From the NCBI GenBank assembly GCA_964017235.1, contig OZ024930.1:29268614-29332613 (forward strand): DNA of 64,000 nucleotides, given 5' to 3'. Source of the stretch: Sabellastarte sp. h YS-2021 (Eukaryota; Annelida; Polychaeta; Sabellida; Sabellidae). A model generated the notes under the pieces. That model was given only the letters and a program-made list of their open reading frames with translations. It ran no database searches and had not been told where the DNA came from. Positions 54,872 to 64,000 of this stretch are shown here, one piece after another. Each line of letters opens with the position of its first letter. Position 1 is the stretch's first letter. A program made the translations under genes and the position numbers.

Positions 54872-56760
54872 CCCACAGCCTTTGAAGGAAGTGTGGGTAT
54901 TGTTTTCACCCATGGTATACAGCGACAAAAACTCCTGTCCTTCTTTATGTCAGAAAATGTAAGGTGTAGAATGTTTATACTTTTCAGGGACATTTGTAGG
55001 GGTGTAAGTGTGCCATATCATAGCCCTTAAGCTAGTCATAGTGACCTTGTCCTTAAAAATATTTTTCATGCAACATCTCGAAAAATGTAAGGTGTGTGAA
55101 GAAGTTGATAGGTAACCGAGACACTGTTCTGGGGTTATATCTGTACAATGTCATTGTATGACCTTGATTTGACCTTTCTGTAGTAATCTTGGCCTTTAAA
55201 ATCTTGTTGGGGATATATTTCAGAAACTGTATAGTGTAGGAAGTTGATACTTGGTAGTGACAATGGGTGAATGGTGTAAGTGTACAACATCAATATGTGC
55301 CCTTAATTGCATCCACCAGAAGCATCTGGTGGATACTTTGGTTCACTACACTGCTGCCAACGTGCGTAGAGAGATTTTCGATGCTCTCAGAGGAAAACTA
55401 CACCAGCTAGGTTAACCAAATTTGCAGGATATTTTCATTGGGATATAAGCTTCTCTTTGACTGAAATTAGGCTCATTCGGAAAAACAAGATGGCCACCGC
55501 GGGCATTTCTTTGAAAATTATTTACCTTTTTCTACTGGCTGGTTCTCGGTTGAATCTCTTCAAAGGTGATATGTAAAACAGATATACATGTCCTCTACAA
55601 CCTTGCAGACATTTGACCTTGAAGCTCTTAATTTAAGGTCATTGACAGAGTGCCAAAGTACCCCACGTAGCTGACTTTAAAAGTGCCTATATCTTCCTTA
55701 TTATTGGTTCTAGCAGTTTGTAATGTGAAACCAATGTATAGGAAATGATGGACTGAGAATCTTCTGATGTGGTCAGATTTGACCTTGGGGCCCTCCTTCA
55801 AGGTCAAACGAGGATACTTAAACTCTCAAGGTCAGATTTGACCTTGAGGCTCTTCTTCAAGGTCATCCAAACTTAAAACTGCTTATAACTCCCTTATTTT
55901 TGGTCCTAGTGGTTTGCCATGTGAAACCAACTTATAGGTCTGGTGTGGTCAGATTTGACCTTGTGGCCCTTCTTCAAGGTCAGCCAAACTTAAAAGTGCT
56001 TATAACTCGCTTATTTTATTGGTCCTAGAGGTTTGCAATGTGAAACCAACTTATAGGAAATAATGGGCTGGGAATCTTTTGATGTGGTCAGATTTAACCT
56101 TGCACCCCTCCTTCAAGGTGGAGTGCCCAAACTTAAAAGTACTTATAATGGGCTTATTATTGGTCCTAGAGGTTTGCAATGTGAAATCAACTTATAGGAA
56201 ATCATGGGCTGGGAATCTTCAGATGTGGTGAGATTTGACCTTGGGCCCCTTTTCAAGGCCAAACAAGGATAGCCAAACATAAAATGCTTATAACTCGCTT
56301 TTTATGGGTCTAGATGTTTGGGATGTGAAACCAACGTATAGGAAATCATGGGCTGGGAATCTTCTGATGTGGTCAGATTTGACCTTAGGCCCCTCCTTCA
56401 AGGTCAAATGAGGACAGCCAAACTTTAAAGTACTTATAACTTGCTTATTATTGGTCCTAGAGGTTTGCAATGTGAAACCAACGTATAGGAAATCATGGGC
56501 TGGGAATCTTCTGATGTGGACAGATGTGACCCTGGTCCCCTCCTTCAAGGTCAAACAATGGTTCTCTGGCTTTGGTGAGTTGTCTTTCCAGTGGACACAA
56601 ATTTGCATCGGTTCTCCGATGTGTAGGTCTAGTTTGAGCTTAATCTTGCCTGGCTATATTTCGGAAACCGTAAGGCATAAGAAGTTGATCCCTTGTCGCA
56701 ACTTTGCTCGGTGGATGTAGATGTGCAGTGTTACAATGGGACTTTGATGTGACTTTTGAC
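54872..56760 (+). repeat. hairpin-headed repeat, interrupted by a second one
   Basis: Opens with hairpin arms ACCCACA (54871-54877) and TGTGGGT (54892-54898), with inner CCTT/AAGG pairing. Units of ~120-140 bp then carry phrases like TATTTCGGAAACCGTAAGGC and AGAAGTTGATAC (near 54950, 55075, 55215). The same phrase reappears at 56660-56690, after the 55.3-56.58 kb array, so that array appears inserted into this one. No coding frame is supported. Confidence 0.65.
55311..56580 (+). repeat. hairpin-headed degenerate array, ~110-150-bp unit, about 6 copies
   Basis: Opens with a perfect 10-bp hairpin, ATCCACCAGA (55311-55320) and TCTGGTGGAT (55325-55334). From about 55640 the unit recurs about six times: CTTATAACTCGCTTATTATT, GGTCCTAGAGGTTTGCAATG, TGAAACCAACTTATAGGAAA, CATGGGCTGGGAATCTTCTG and GGTCAGATTTGACCTTG, then CTTCAAGGTCAAA. 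Confidence 0.82.
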
Positions 56761-57194
56761 TTAGCTCACAAAGATATGTGGATTGCTGCTACAGATTATC
56801 ATATGTACTTTCAAATAATTGTGTTATCTTTATTGATAACTACACTTCAATTAAGACATTTTACAGCTTCATAACTTTTAGTTTCCCTTTTTATTGGTTT
56901 TGTGATTTTCCTACACTTTACATAACTTAGACTGTCTTTTTTTCTCAAAATCTATTAATCTTTTTATAATTTCACCTCTTCTATAACTCATTGCGTCTAT
57001 TGCTATATCCCCTAGCCAGGGTATGGACATTATGCGAAAAATACATTACTGACAGTGATGATATGTATATATTTGTGTATGTAGTATGGAAAGATTTTTT
57101 GTATATATAATTTTGTATTGATTGCATATCACATTGTTGTTTTTCGCACACTTTTGCAATAACCCGGTTTCATATTACTCCAGTATACTATTCA

Positions 57195-57442
57195 AATGCG
57201 TTGTTTATGCGTCTTTCTTCAGCTATCATATACATTGTATGCCTATATTTGATTCCCATGGTTTGTCTATCGCCACAACTAGTAAATTTCCCGTCCATAT
57301 GAAAGTATTTGCATCCATATATCCAAAGCTAATTTATATTTTCAAATTTGGATATAAATCTGTAATAGCATTTGTGAGATATTATTCAACAATTGTGTAG
57401 ATTTGAAGTATATTATTGTGGAGATCATGATAGCTATCTGTC
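57195..57442 (+). repeat. dispersed ~250-bp direct repeat, copy 1
   Basis: Contains TGTATGCCTATATTTGATT, TTTGTCTATCGCC, TGCATCCATATAT and ATTATTCAACAATTGTGTAG, then GGAGATCATG, GCTATCTGTCCA. It matches 57985-58242 at roughly 80-85% by eye. Confidence 0.85.
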
Positions 57443-57984
57443 CATGATATACCTATTACCTGAACTCGATCCAACCACCAATCAGTTATTTTTCATCAGT
57501 AATTAATAACTTATGTTAATTACACATAGTTACATAATTTAAAAGGTATCTTTACAAAGCCTCCACCATCTTTTCTTGCTTAAAAATTTATGCAGATATT
57601 GTGGAATATTTTTAAATTAAAGTTAAAGGTTTTATATTCACTGGTGCTCCTTTTCACATCGGTGCCTTTTACATTCTCGTTTTAAGTACAGACATATTTT
57701 TACTATAATTCATACAAAATTGGTGATAATGAACGTTAAACATATATAATCAGATATTTATGAAAAATATATCACTCATGAAGATGAACAATATAATATT
57801 TGTACTTTACAGTCCTATACCATTGTCATTTTTAATTGTGATACATAGTTTTGGTATATGTCATTTGGGAAGTTTTCCAGTAACATGTACATACATATTT
57901 TTTTATTTATTTTGTGTTACACTTAGTTTAGTTTTCAGACAAGCTTTTGTGATATCCTAGATTGATTTTACCCCAGAGAACTAT

Positions 57985-58350
57985 GTTAAATGTGTTGTGC
58001 CTTATTATGTATTTCTTTAGCTAGCATATATATTGTATGCCTATATTTGATTTTCATTGTTTGTCTATCGCCCAGACTAGTATATTTTCTCTCCATATGA
58101 ATTTATGATGCATCCATATATCAAAAGCTAAATTATGGTTGCAAATTTTGATTTCAAATTGTTTTAGTATTTGTGGGATATTATTCAACAATTGTGTAGA
58201 TTTGCAGTTTATCATTTGGGAGATCATGCTAGCTATCTGTCCACACGGATGCAAAGGAAGATTTAAATTAGTTGCAAAAATATTTTTATTTTTTGTGGAA
58301 TACTATTCAACAATTGTGTTGACATGCTGTGCATTATTCTGGAGACCATC
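57985..58350 (+). repeat. dispersed direct repeat, copy 2 and partial copy 3
   Basis: 57985-58242 matches 57195-57442 throughout. A third, partial copy (about 58265-58350) has TTTGTGGAATACTATTCAAC, AATTGTGTTGACATG and GGAGACCATCAT. No coding sense. The organisation suggests an old local duplication of a repeat. Confidence 0.8.
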
Positions 58351-59060
58351 ATTATTTGCTGATTTATGATTTTCGAATGAATTGGGTACATGGAAAACAT
58401 GAGAATTACATGGTGTACAATTTCCTGTCACAATTATAACCATTTTGTATCAACGTGCAGCTGATACTTATTTCCTGAACATCAATGCAAAAGGTCTGTC
58501 GTTTTTTACCTGAACTCAGTTTAATCTGAGATCCAGCTGATTGTTTCCTGGTATTGAGTTGACTTGTATTTTCAAACATTTAACCAAGAAAGTTTATTTG
58601 AATGATTCAAGTCATACAAAGTTAATTAGATTTGCTCAGTTGTGTTATTTGAAGTGTATTGTCATTTGTATTGTCATTTATCTGTATTCAAGAATCTATG
58701 TAACTACACTAATTTATATTTAGACACATTGGTTTGATATTTGCATTTATTTTTCCTACTTGGTTCTGTATGGTACTGTAAAGTCATCTAGTTGAAGTAA
58801 AGTCTAATATATTTCCACCACCAACACTGAGTAATATTTAAACTTTTAATGTATTGTTTAAATTATAAAAAGTTTGCACCAAAGTTTGGTGTTCAAAGCT
58901 CATTGTATCAACACACATGTTAACTAAAAGTTATTGTAATACTTTTCTAGACATTCATAATTCAGTAATAAAAGTTTTTCACTTTGTAATTTTATATAAA
59001 TAATAATAATTACAGTTTCCTGATTTACGAATTATTGGAGCACCAATCACATGGTTCAGG
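58351..59060. other. AT-rich stretch, no gene recognised
   Basis: No supported frame or repeat. A possible acceptor (GTATCTGTTTCAG, ends about 59078) precedes an open frame, but see the rejected list. Confidence 0.4.
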
Positions 59061-62010
59061 TTGTGTATCTGTTTCAGAACGATTCTGACATCCTCCAAGG
59101 GCTATTCTCTACGGTCACTAACAGAAAGGGAACAGCTTGTTACCTTAACCCCTTTCATGGGGGCTTTGGGTTATCTTGAGATTGTGGGTACTCTTCAGAT
59201 TGAGATATTTGAGGATACCAGAGTGAATTATCATGCAACGGAAGAAGATTTACTAGCTAAAACTGTTTACTATGTCTGGACCTTCATGGGTGCTCCAATA
59301 CAGGTTATATATATATAGGGGCCACGGTGGCAGAGTGGTAACACTCTCGCCTCCCACCTCTGCGGCCGGGGTTCGATCCCCGTCATGGCCGTAAGTGGGA
59401 AAGCTGGTAGTTGCTTGCCGTTGGTCGGCAGTTTACAGTACAGAACCCTAGCGAACTATATGTACTGGTTTCCTCTGCCCTTCCAACTACCCGTCGTGAT
59501 ATGACCTGTACAGTGTTGAAAGCGACGTAAAACCTCAAATAAACAAAAACAATACAGGTTATATGGTACACATTATTGATAAAATCATACTTGATGCAGA
59601 TTTAGCTCGTCAGAGGTTTGAGATTGAGTCCTCCAAAGAGGAAGTGCAGTATTGTGATCACCATATTAAGTCAGACACACGAGGCATTGTCTATAAAACG
59701 TTGACTCAGGCACTGTAAAGAGAATAGCTCAGAGTTTTTATAGGCAATTGTGTTACAACACAGTTAGGGATTTTAACACCCCTACTAAAGCTGTTGGTTA
59801 TTTGGCATTAGAAGCCACAGACTTTAGTTTTATAGACCTGGATAGGCCTCCAGTGCACGTCAATTCAATTAGCAGTAGCTGGTGTAATTTCGTCTACTAA
59901 TAAGCCTAATTATAGAGAAGCCAGAATTCCAATTTTTTCTGGTTTAAATATTAATGCTTGGGAGAAATACTTGCACAGTTATCTAGATGATGGATTGCCT
60001 CAGTATATTAGGTTTGGTTTACCACTCTCGGTTCATGGTTGCTCAGAGTAACATAATACAGATATCTGCAATCATCACTCCGCTTTGCAATTTCCAGATG
60101 ATATCACTAAATATTTAACAAAAGAACCCATTTTTTGGGCCATGCTTGGTTCCAGTGGTGTGATAAATCACACAAAAATTCATTACTCACCTTTGATGAC
60201 GCATCCCAAGGAGAAGAAGAGAAGAAGAGTAATTCTGGATCTGTCATATCCCAAGGGTAATTCTTTAAATGATCATGTACCTAAAGATTTGTTTGATGGA
60301 ACTTTGTTCGTTTTGAAAACTTCCCTCATTTGATGCACTGACTGATGACATTATAAATACTGAAGATGACCCTGTATTGTTCAAAGTAGTCATCGCAAGA
60401 GCGTTTTCCTGTGGACCCAGGCGACTTTCTTAAGTTTGACATTAAAAGGAATAATCAGTATGTCCTTGCTAAGTCGGTCGTGTTTGGCTGGGTCTATGGG
60501 ACAGTTTCATTCCAGTTAATTTCTGACGCTATAGGATATCTCATGAGAGACCAAGTCAAGTTACACTGCTACATAAAATCTATTTGGATCAAGAATTCAA
60601 AAAAGACATTGCTTGGTTTCTCAAAATTTTACCCAGTTTTAACTTTGTAACTTTCTTTAGAAAGTTTGACGTTGATCAAGGGCAAACACTCTTTCTTGTC
60701 GACTCTCTCACGGGGATTGGTGGAGTATGGAGAAAACACGTTTATGCTACTCCAGTTACGGATATACCTAACTCTCATTTAACTATAGTCCATTTGGAAA
60801 TATTAAATGTTATAATAGCAATTAAATTATGGAGATATCAATGGCGTCGCATGCGTATTACGTTTTTGCAATAATTACAGTGTAGTCCAGGTGATCATGA
60901 CTGGCAAAACTAGGGACTCCTTCTTGGCCCTTTGTATCAGAAATATATGCTTGTTGATGGCTCATAGCGACATTGATTTGCAAGTACGTCACATCCCAGG
61001 TGTCAAAAATACCATAGCAGACAACTCATTGCGTATTTACTCAGAAAAACCTGTGAATAATAAAATTTTACAGGATTTGTCAGATAATTATCTGTGAGAA
61101 ACTGTCCTTCATTCATTTTTTATCTTTGTCTTCATATATAATTACATATTTGGGTGCTCCCTCCATTTTCCTGGCTTCCTCTGCTTGGAGTAGAATTAAT
61201 ACAGCCTACAGACCTTCAACAAGATCTGCTCACAGGACGCGCCTCAGGACTTGTGTATCTTTTTTTTTGTTTTTATCGACTTACCTTTGTCCTTTACTTT
61301 ACACTCAGCTCTGTAGTATTGGTATGTGAATAATATATCTTACAAAGTAATTCTGAACTATTTGGCCTCTCCGAGGTCCTTGGCCAGGCGCTATAATTGG
61401 GATGTTTCCATATTGTCTCATAAGTTGGTCCTCTCTTACTTGAAGAGCGTAGTTCAAAATTCTCGTTTCAATCCACCTTCTAGTAGTCCAGTCAAAATAG
61501 GATTTGACCTCAAACAAATTGCAACAGAAACAATTTTACCACCATTACCTCCCAAATATGCTCAATTTCAAAGAAAAAAAAGTTTTAGTTGGTGGAAGTT
61601 GGTCTAATTTACATAATTCCAATATGGCCGCCATACAGAACAATGACAGTGAACAAATGGCTGAACAGTGAAATAAAACTAAGAAAGTGGTAAAAATTTA
61701 CAATAAATATACAAAACGATTTTATTTATTATCATTTATTCTGTATCGATAGGGTCTCCCATATTGATTCCTGAAGTCAAAGGACACACAAGGTTATTTT
61801 AAATTTAATTTCCCTCCTAACCCATCCCCCCAGTACAAAGGATTATGTAATGAAAAGCGTTAACAGACCTGGGTAATAGGTTAGAGAATAGGTTCGGCCA
61901 GGTGGACCCTGATTCCCCCTCTTGGATATGACATATCACAAAAATGGTAGATATTGTAGATCAAGGCAGGGCCAGCAATTCCTGGTAGCCCGCTCTTAGA
62001 TATGAATTTT
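59061..62010 (+). mobile_element. DIRS/Ngaro-like retroelement remnant with nested SINE
   Basis: Plus-strand parts: an open stretch of unclear role (59061-59300); the block REARIPIFSGLNINAWEKYL with YIRFGLPLSV near 59920-60040; RT segments (60085-60650) with RRRVILDLSYPKGNSLNDHV; RNase H-like (60584-61097) with LVDSLTGIGGVW and RHIPGVKNTIADN; recombinase N-terminal-type sequence (61126-61329) with INTAYRPSTRSAHRTRLRT; and a 3' tail with C-rich repeats to about 62010. It belongs to the same lineage as the 12.0-16.4 kb element. It is heavily broken and old. A SINE lies inside it. Confidence 0.75.
59296..59564 (+). mobile_element. tRNA-derived SINE with 15-bp target-site duplication
   Basis: The body is 59311-59549, flanked by CAATACAGGTTATAT at 59296-59310 and 59550-59564. 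The head GGCCACGGTGGCAGAGTGGT with B-box GGTTCGATCCC is closer to a tRNA consensus than the copy at 346-583. The body matches that copy closely and ends GACGTAAAAC then CAAATAAACAAAAA. It is non-coding, inserted in the DIRS/Ngaro-like remnant. Confidence 0.9.
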
Positions 62011-62126
62011 AGTTTCTTTTTAATATCACAAATTGTATTTGGTTTTTGGCGCTAGTCGCCTTTACTTGTGTATTCTGCTATGCTTCTTTTTGAGTAGTAT
62101 AAAGGCGCTCATTATAACAATCCAAA

Positions 62127-62233
62127 GTTAACCTGAGGTGCAGTTTTGAGCTCCTAAAATTGGATTCCCAATTAAAATTAACGGGGTGGTTAACCTGAGG
62201 TGCAGCGAATTTGGGAGGCACCTCAGGTTAACC
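62127..62233. repeat. terminal repeats and 15-bp hairpin at Polinton-like element end
   Basis: GTTAACCTGAGGTGCAG occurs at 62127-62143 and 62189-62205, and the arm GGTTAACCTGAGGTG (62188-62202) is perfectly inverted at 62219-62233. This lies at the boundary between the DIRS tail and the Polinton-like genes. It may mark the element terminus, though the other end is outside the window. Confidence 0.7.
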
Positions 62234-62525
62234 GTAAGTGCGCATGCGCGAGTAAAAAGTGAGGGGAGTGCGCATGCTCGCGCAAAAGGGGAGGGAGTGG
62301 GCATGCGCGAGTAAAAAGTGAGGGGAGTGCGCATGCGCGCGCAAAAGACGAGGGAGTACGTGTGAAAGATGATTGAAACGTGACAGTGAAGTAGATTATG
62401 CGAGGTAATGGAAAAGTCGAGAATGTGACATTGACGTTTTGGTGAATGTGACGTTTGGGTATAAAAGATAGAACGCGCATGCGCGACGTAAATTTTAGAA
62501 AGCGTGGTACTGCGCATGCACGAGA
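62230..62525 (+). promoter_or_regulatory. cluster of GCGCATGCGC-type palindromes
   Basis: Six sites like TGCGCATGCGCG (near 62240, 62272, 62303, 62329, 62477 and 62514) lie within ~290 bp; the first four are in a ~62-bp tandem duplication. The motif matches the animal NRF1 consensus. TATAAAA-like sequences lie near 62460 and 62535, and the first coding frame begins at 62579. This is a plausible promoter of the Polinton-like element; function is inferred. Confidence 0.55.
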
Positions 62526-62578
62526 AAAACTTTAATATAAAAAGACGTTCTTTTTGAAGACGAGAGCATAATTGAAAA

Positions 62579-62791
62579 ATGAATCCAGCAGACCATTTCA
62601 CGCTTAAATCATTAATTTTATTTGTTGTTCAGGTTTTGGTGTTATTTCTTTTAATTGCCACTTCTCTTTATAATTTGTCGAGAGGAGGTGTTGAAAAAGA
62701 TTTATGGATCAGCATTCTTTCTTCCAGTAGTGGTTATTTGCTTCCCAATATGACCCTGGCTGTTGAACGGGACTTAAAACCCCAACTTTGA
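62579..62791 (+). CDS. small membrane protein of Polinton-like element
   Basis: A 70-residue frame from ATG at 62579 to a stop at 62791. Residues ~10-30 (SLILFVVQVLVLFLLIATSL) form one hydrophobic segment, a likely transmembrane helix or signal anchor, followed by a hydrophilic tail. It lies 37 bp before the long zinc-finger frame on the same strand. Small membrane proteins are common in virus-like elements, but I do not recognise this one. Confidence 0.5.
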   Translation: MNPADHFTLKSLILFVVQVLVLFLLIATSLYNLSRGGVEKDLWISILSSSSGYLLPNMTLAVERDLKPQL

Positions 62792-62827
62792 CCTTTGACC
62801 CAAACTGGAAAGAAAGGCTTTGCAAAA

Positions 62828-64000
62828 ATGAGTCAATGTCCACATTGTTTGAAAACGTTTGCGCGTGCTTTTAGTAAAAACAGACATGAAAAAATATGTT
62901 TTAAATTGCAGGCTAAAACGAGGTTACATTGTTACATTTGTGGTAAAGGTTTTGTGAATGTGCAAAAACGTGTAAAACACGAATTGACCTGTGTAAATGT
63001 AGGGGGTTGTCCTTTGGAAGATTTAAAAAAATTTCAGTGTAAAAAATGTTTTCAGACATTTGTTTCAAAACAAAAGAGTGAACAGCATCGTTGTAAAGTG
63101 AAACAAACTAGTGTCAAGCAGAGCACCCTGGTGATTCAATGTAAAGATTGTTTAAAGACATTTTCGTCCTTGTTTAATGAAAAAAGACACGAAAAAGTAT
63201 GTGTACAGAAGGGTCAAACGAAGGAAATAGCAGACGGAGCAAACGGGCATGAAAGAAGCGATGAAGAATTGCCTAAAAAAAAGAGAAAATGCCAATGCCG
63301 TCAGTGCGACGGAATATTTGAGGGACGTCACGAATTGCACGTGCATCAAAACATGCAGCACGGGGGAGCTCTTCAGAACAGACCTTGGCGTCAAGAGGCT
63401 CATTTAGACGAACCTCCCTGGGGCGATCCGGTGAGAGACGATCCTTTGAGGCAGATTTATGAGGGAAATCAAAACGTGATATTAGCCGACGGTAAAATCG
63501 ACCAAGGACGAAAGGTGGTTTACAATTTACCCACCAATAATTTGATGGACGGTGTAGATGAAATTTGGTGGAAATTGGATGAGATTTTTACGGATCAAAA
63601 CGGTGCTTTTAAAATCAATCTTTCTCTAGGTCTTATTTTAAGGAATATGGAAACCAGAGAATACAGATATTTTGCACCCCACGTGAGCGACTCTCTGTTT
63701 CCCTCGCCTTTTCTGATCGGGAGTAGAAAATATCTGAGAATATTTCAGAATAAAATTCGTCGTTTGGATCCTTTGGAATACGTGAATAATTTGAGACCCA
63801 ACAGTAAATGGAGGCCTTTTATGATCACGAATGTGAGATTTGACGTCACTCCGACGAATTTTCCTCTGGGAAAAGGCGTGTTACCGGATTATGTCAAGCA
63901 AAAGCGGAGCATTGTGAGTATGGAAGTGGATTCGCACAACAAACCGTACAGAGATGATCATTGTTTTTTTCGCTGTTTGGCTTATCATCGAAATCGAGTT
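62828..64000 (+). CDS. zinc-finger protein, probable N-terminal part of Polinton PolB (runs off window)
   Basis: The frame is open for 391 codons from ATG at 62828 to the window edge. Residues 1-130 hold four C-x-x-C...H-x(3-4)-C fingers (CPHCLKTFARAF, CYICGKGFVNV, CKKCFQTFVSK, CKDCLKTFSSLF). A basic LPKKKRK nuclear-signal-like stretch and a fifth C2H2 finger (CRQCDGIFEG...H...H) follow. Residues ~230-390 (DEIWWKLDEIF, YVNNLRPNSKWRPFM, DDHCFFRCLAYHRN) resemble the region ahead of the exonuclease/polymerase domains in Polinton-type family B polymerases. The polymerase motifs themselves lie beyond the window, so the name is an inference from N-terminal style. Confidence 0.6.
   Translation, partial: MSQCPHCLKTFARAFSKNRHEKICFKLQAKTRLHCYICGKGFVNVQKRVKHELTCVNVGGCPLEDLKKFQCKKCFQTFVSKQKSEQHRCKVKQTSVKQSTLVIQCKDCLKTFSSLFNEKRHEKVCVQKGQTKEIADGANGHERSDEELPKKKRKCQCRQCDGIFEGRHELHVHQNMQHGGALQNRPWRQEAHLDEPPWGDPVRDDPLRQIYEGNQNVILADGKIDQGRKVVYNLPTNNLMDGVDEIWWKLDEIFTDQNGAFKINLSLGLILRNMETREYRYFAPHVSDSLFPSPFLIGSRKYLRIFQNKIRRLDPLEYVNNLRPNSKWRPFMITNVRFDVTPTNFPLGKGVLPDYVKQKRSIVSMEVDSHNKPYRDDHCFFRCLAYHRNRV

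Larger units (their letters stand above)
62127..64000 (+). mobile_element. Polinton/Maverick-like element, left part
   Basis: From the terminal repeats at 62127 rightwards: a region of GCGCATGCGC-type palindromes, a small membrane-protein frame and a long zinc-finger frame whose C-part resembles the N-terminal region of Polinton or adintovirus family B DNA polymerases (VNNLRPNSKWRPFMITNVRF, DDHCFFRCLAYH). The visible part has no breaks that I can see and its coding frame is clean, so it looks whole as far as shown and is young relative to its neighbours. It is cut by the window end; capsid, integrase, protease and ATPase parts would lie beyond. Confidence 0.65.

Noticed and set aside
59061-59318. 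Open frame of 85 codons behind an acceptor-like GTATCTGTTTCAG, considered as a host exon
   Set aside because: It runs into the SINE target site, continues into the DIRS-like remnant, and no donor was found; better seen as part of or flank to that remnant.
62128-62601. Minus-strand frames with repeated SLFTRACALPS-type residues
   Set aside because: They are translations of the GCGCATGCGC tandem sequence on the wrong strand; composition-driven.

Overview
The window is a stretch of animal genomic DNA, AT-rich and gene-poor, that looks lophotrochozoan and most likely bivalve mollusc. This reading rests on dispersed tRNA-derived SINEs with a B box and AAATAAA-type tails, many DIRS-order (tyrosine-recombinase) retroelements, L2/CR1-like and Tx1-like LINEs, pogo, hAT and Harbinger DNA transposons, a Polinton-like element, and long degenerate tandem arrays of the kind common in bivalve genomes. 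There is no bacterial operon structure, CRISPR array or rRNA. The species cannot be fixed from the sequence.

Layout. 0-9.3 kb: DIRS-type remnants on the minus strand, nested in one another and broken up by two L2/CR1-like LINEs and a SINE. 10.3-10.8 kb: two small, well-bounded plus-strand exons that look like host sequence. 12.0-16.4 kb: a plus-strand DIRS/Ngaro-like element between direct repeats. 16.9-30.2 kb: repeat land, comprising a TCTG-bearing element, a pogo-type MITE, a ~345-bp degenerate array and a ~155-bp degenerate array split by a hAT derivative. 30.2-31.8 kb: a DIRS fragment and a Harbinger transposase fragment. 33.9-41.0 kb: a full-length Tx1-like LINE with 15-bp target-site duplications. 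42-44 kb: a SINE and another degenerate array. 45.0-52.5 kb: a minus-strand DIRS-like element whose ~3.34-kb coding core is tandemly duplicated almost without divergence. 53.4 kb: a terminal host-type exon with stop codon and poly(A) signal. 54-58 kb: a Harbinger-type MITE, two nested hairpin-headed arrays and a dispersed ~250-bp repeat. 59-62 kb: another plus-strand DIRS/Ngaro-like remnant with a SINE in it. 62.1-64.0 kb: the left end of a Polinton-like element running off the window.

How it fits together. The only sequence that looks host-encoded is three plus-strand exons (10311-10400, 10705-10792, 53405-53649). Their splice phases are compatible, so the simplest inference is one gene whose last intron (~42.6 kb) holds nearly all the transposons described here. 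The product is not recognised. Everything else is mobile DNA or its debris.

The most unusual signal is a set of repeat loci (16.9, 19.6, 24.7, 42.8, 54.9 and 55.3 kb). Five open with a short hairpin whose arm sequence is private to the locus, and the sixth is bounded by an inverted repeat. All carry the same loose phrase (TATAACT or TATNTC, then AAA, then CNNT), in five of them as a degenerate array and at 16.9 kb once. They may be one structural class of element of the bivalve pearl or Helentron-associated kind, or an undescribed one.
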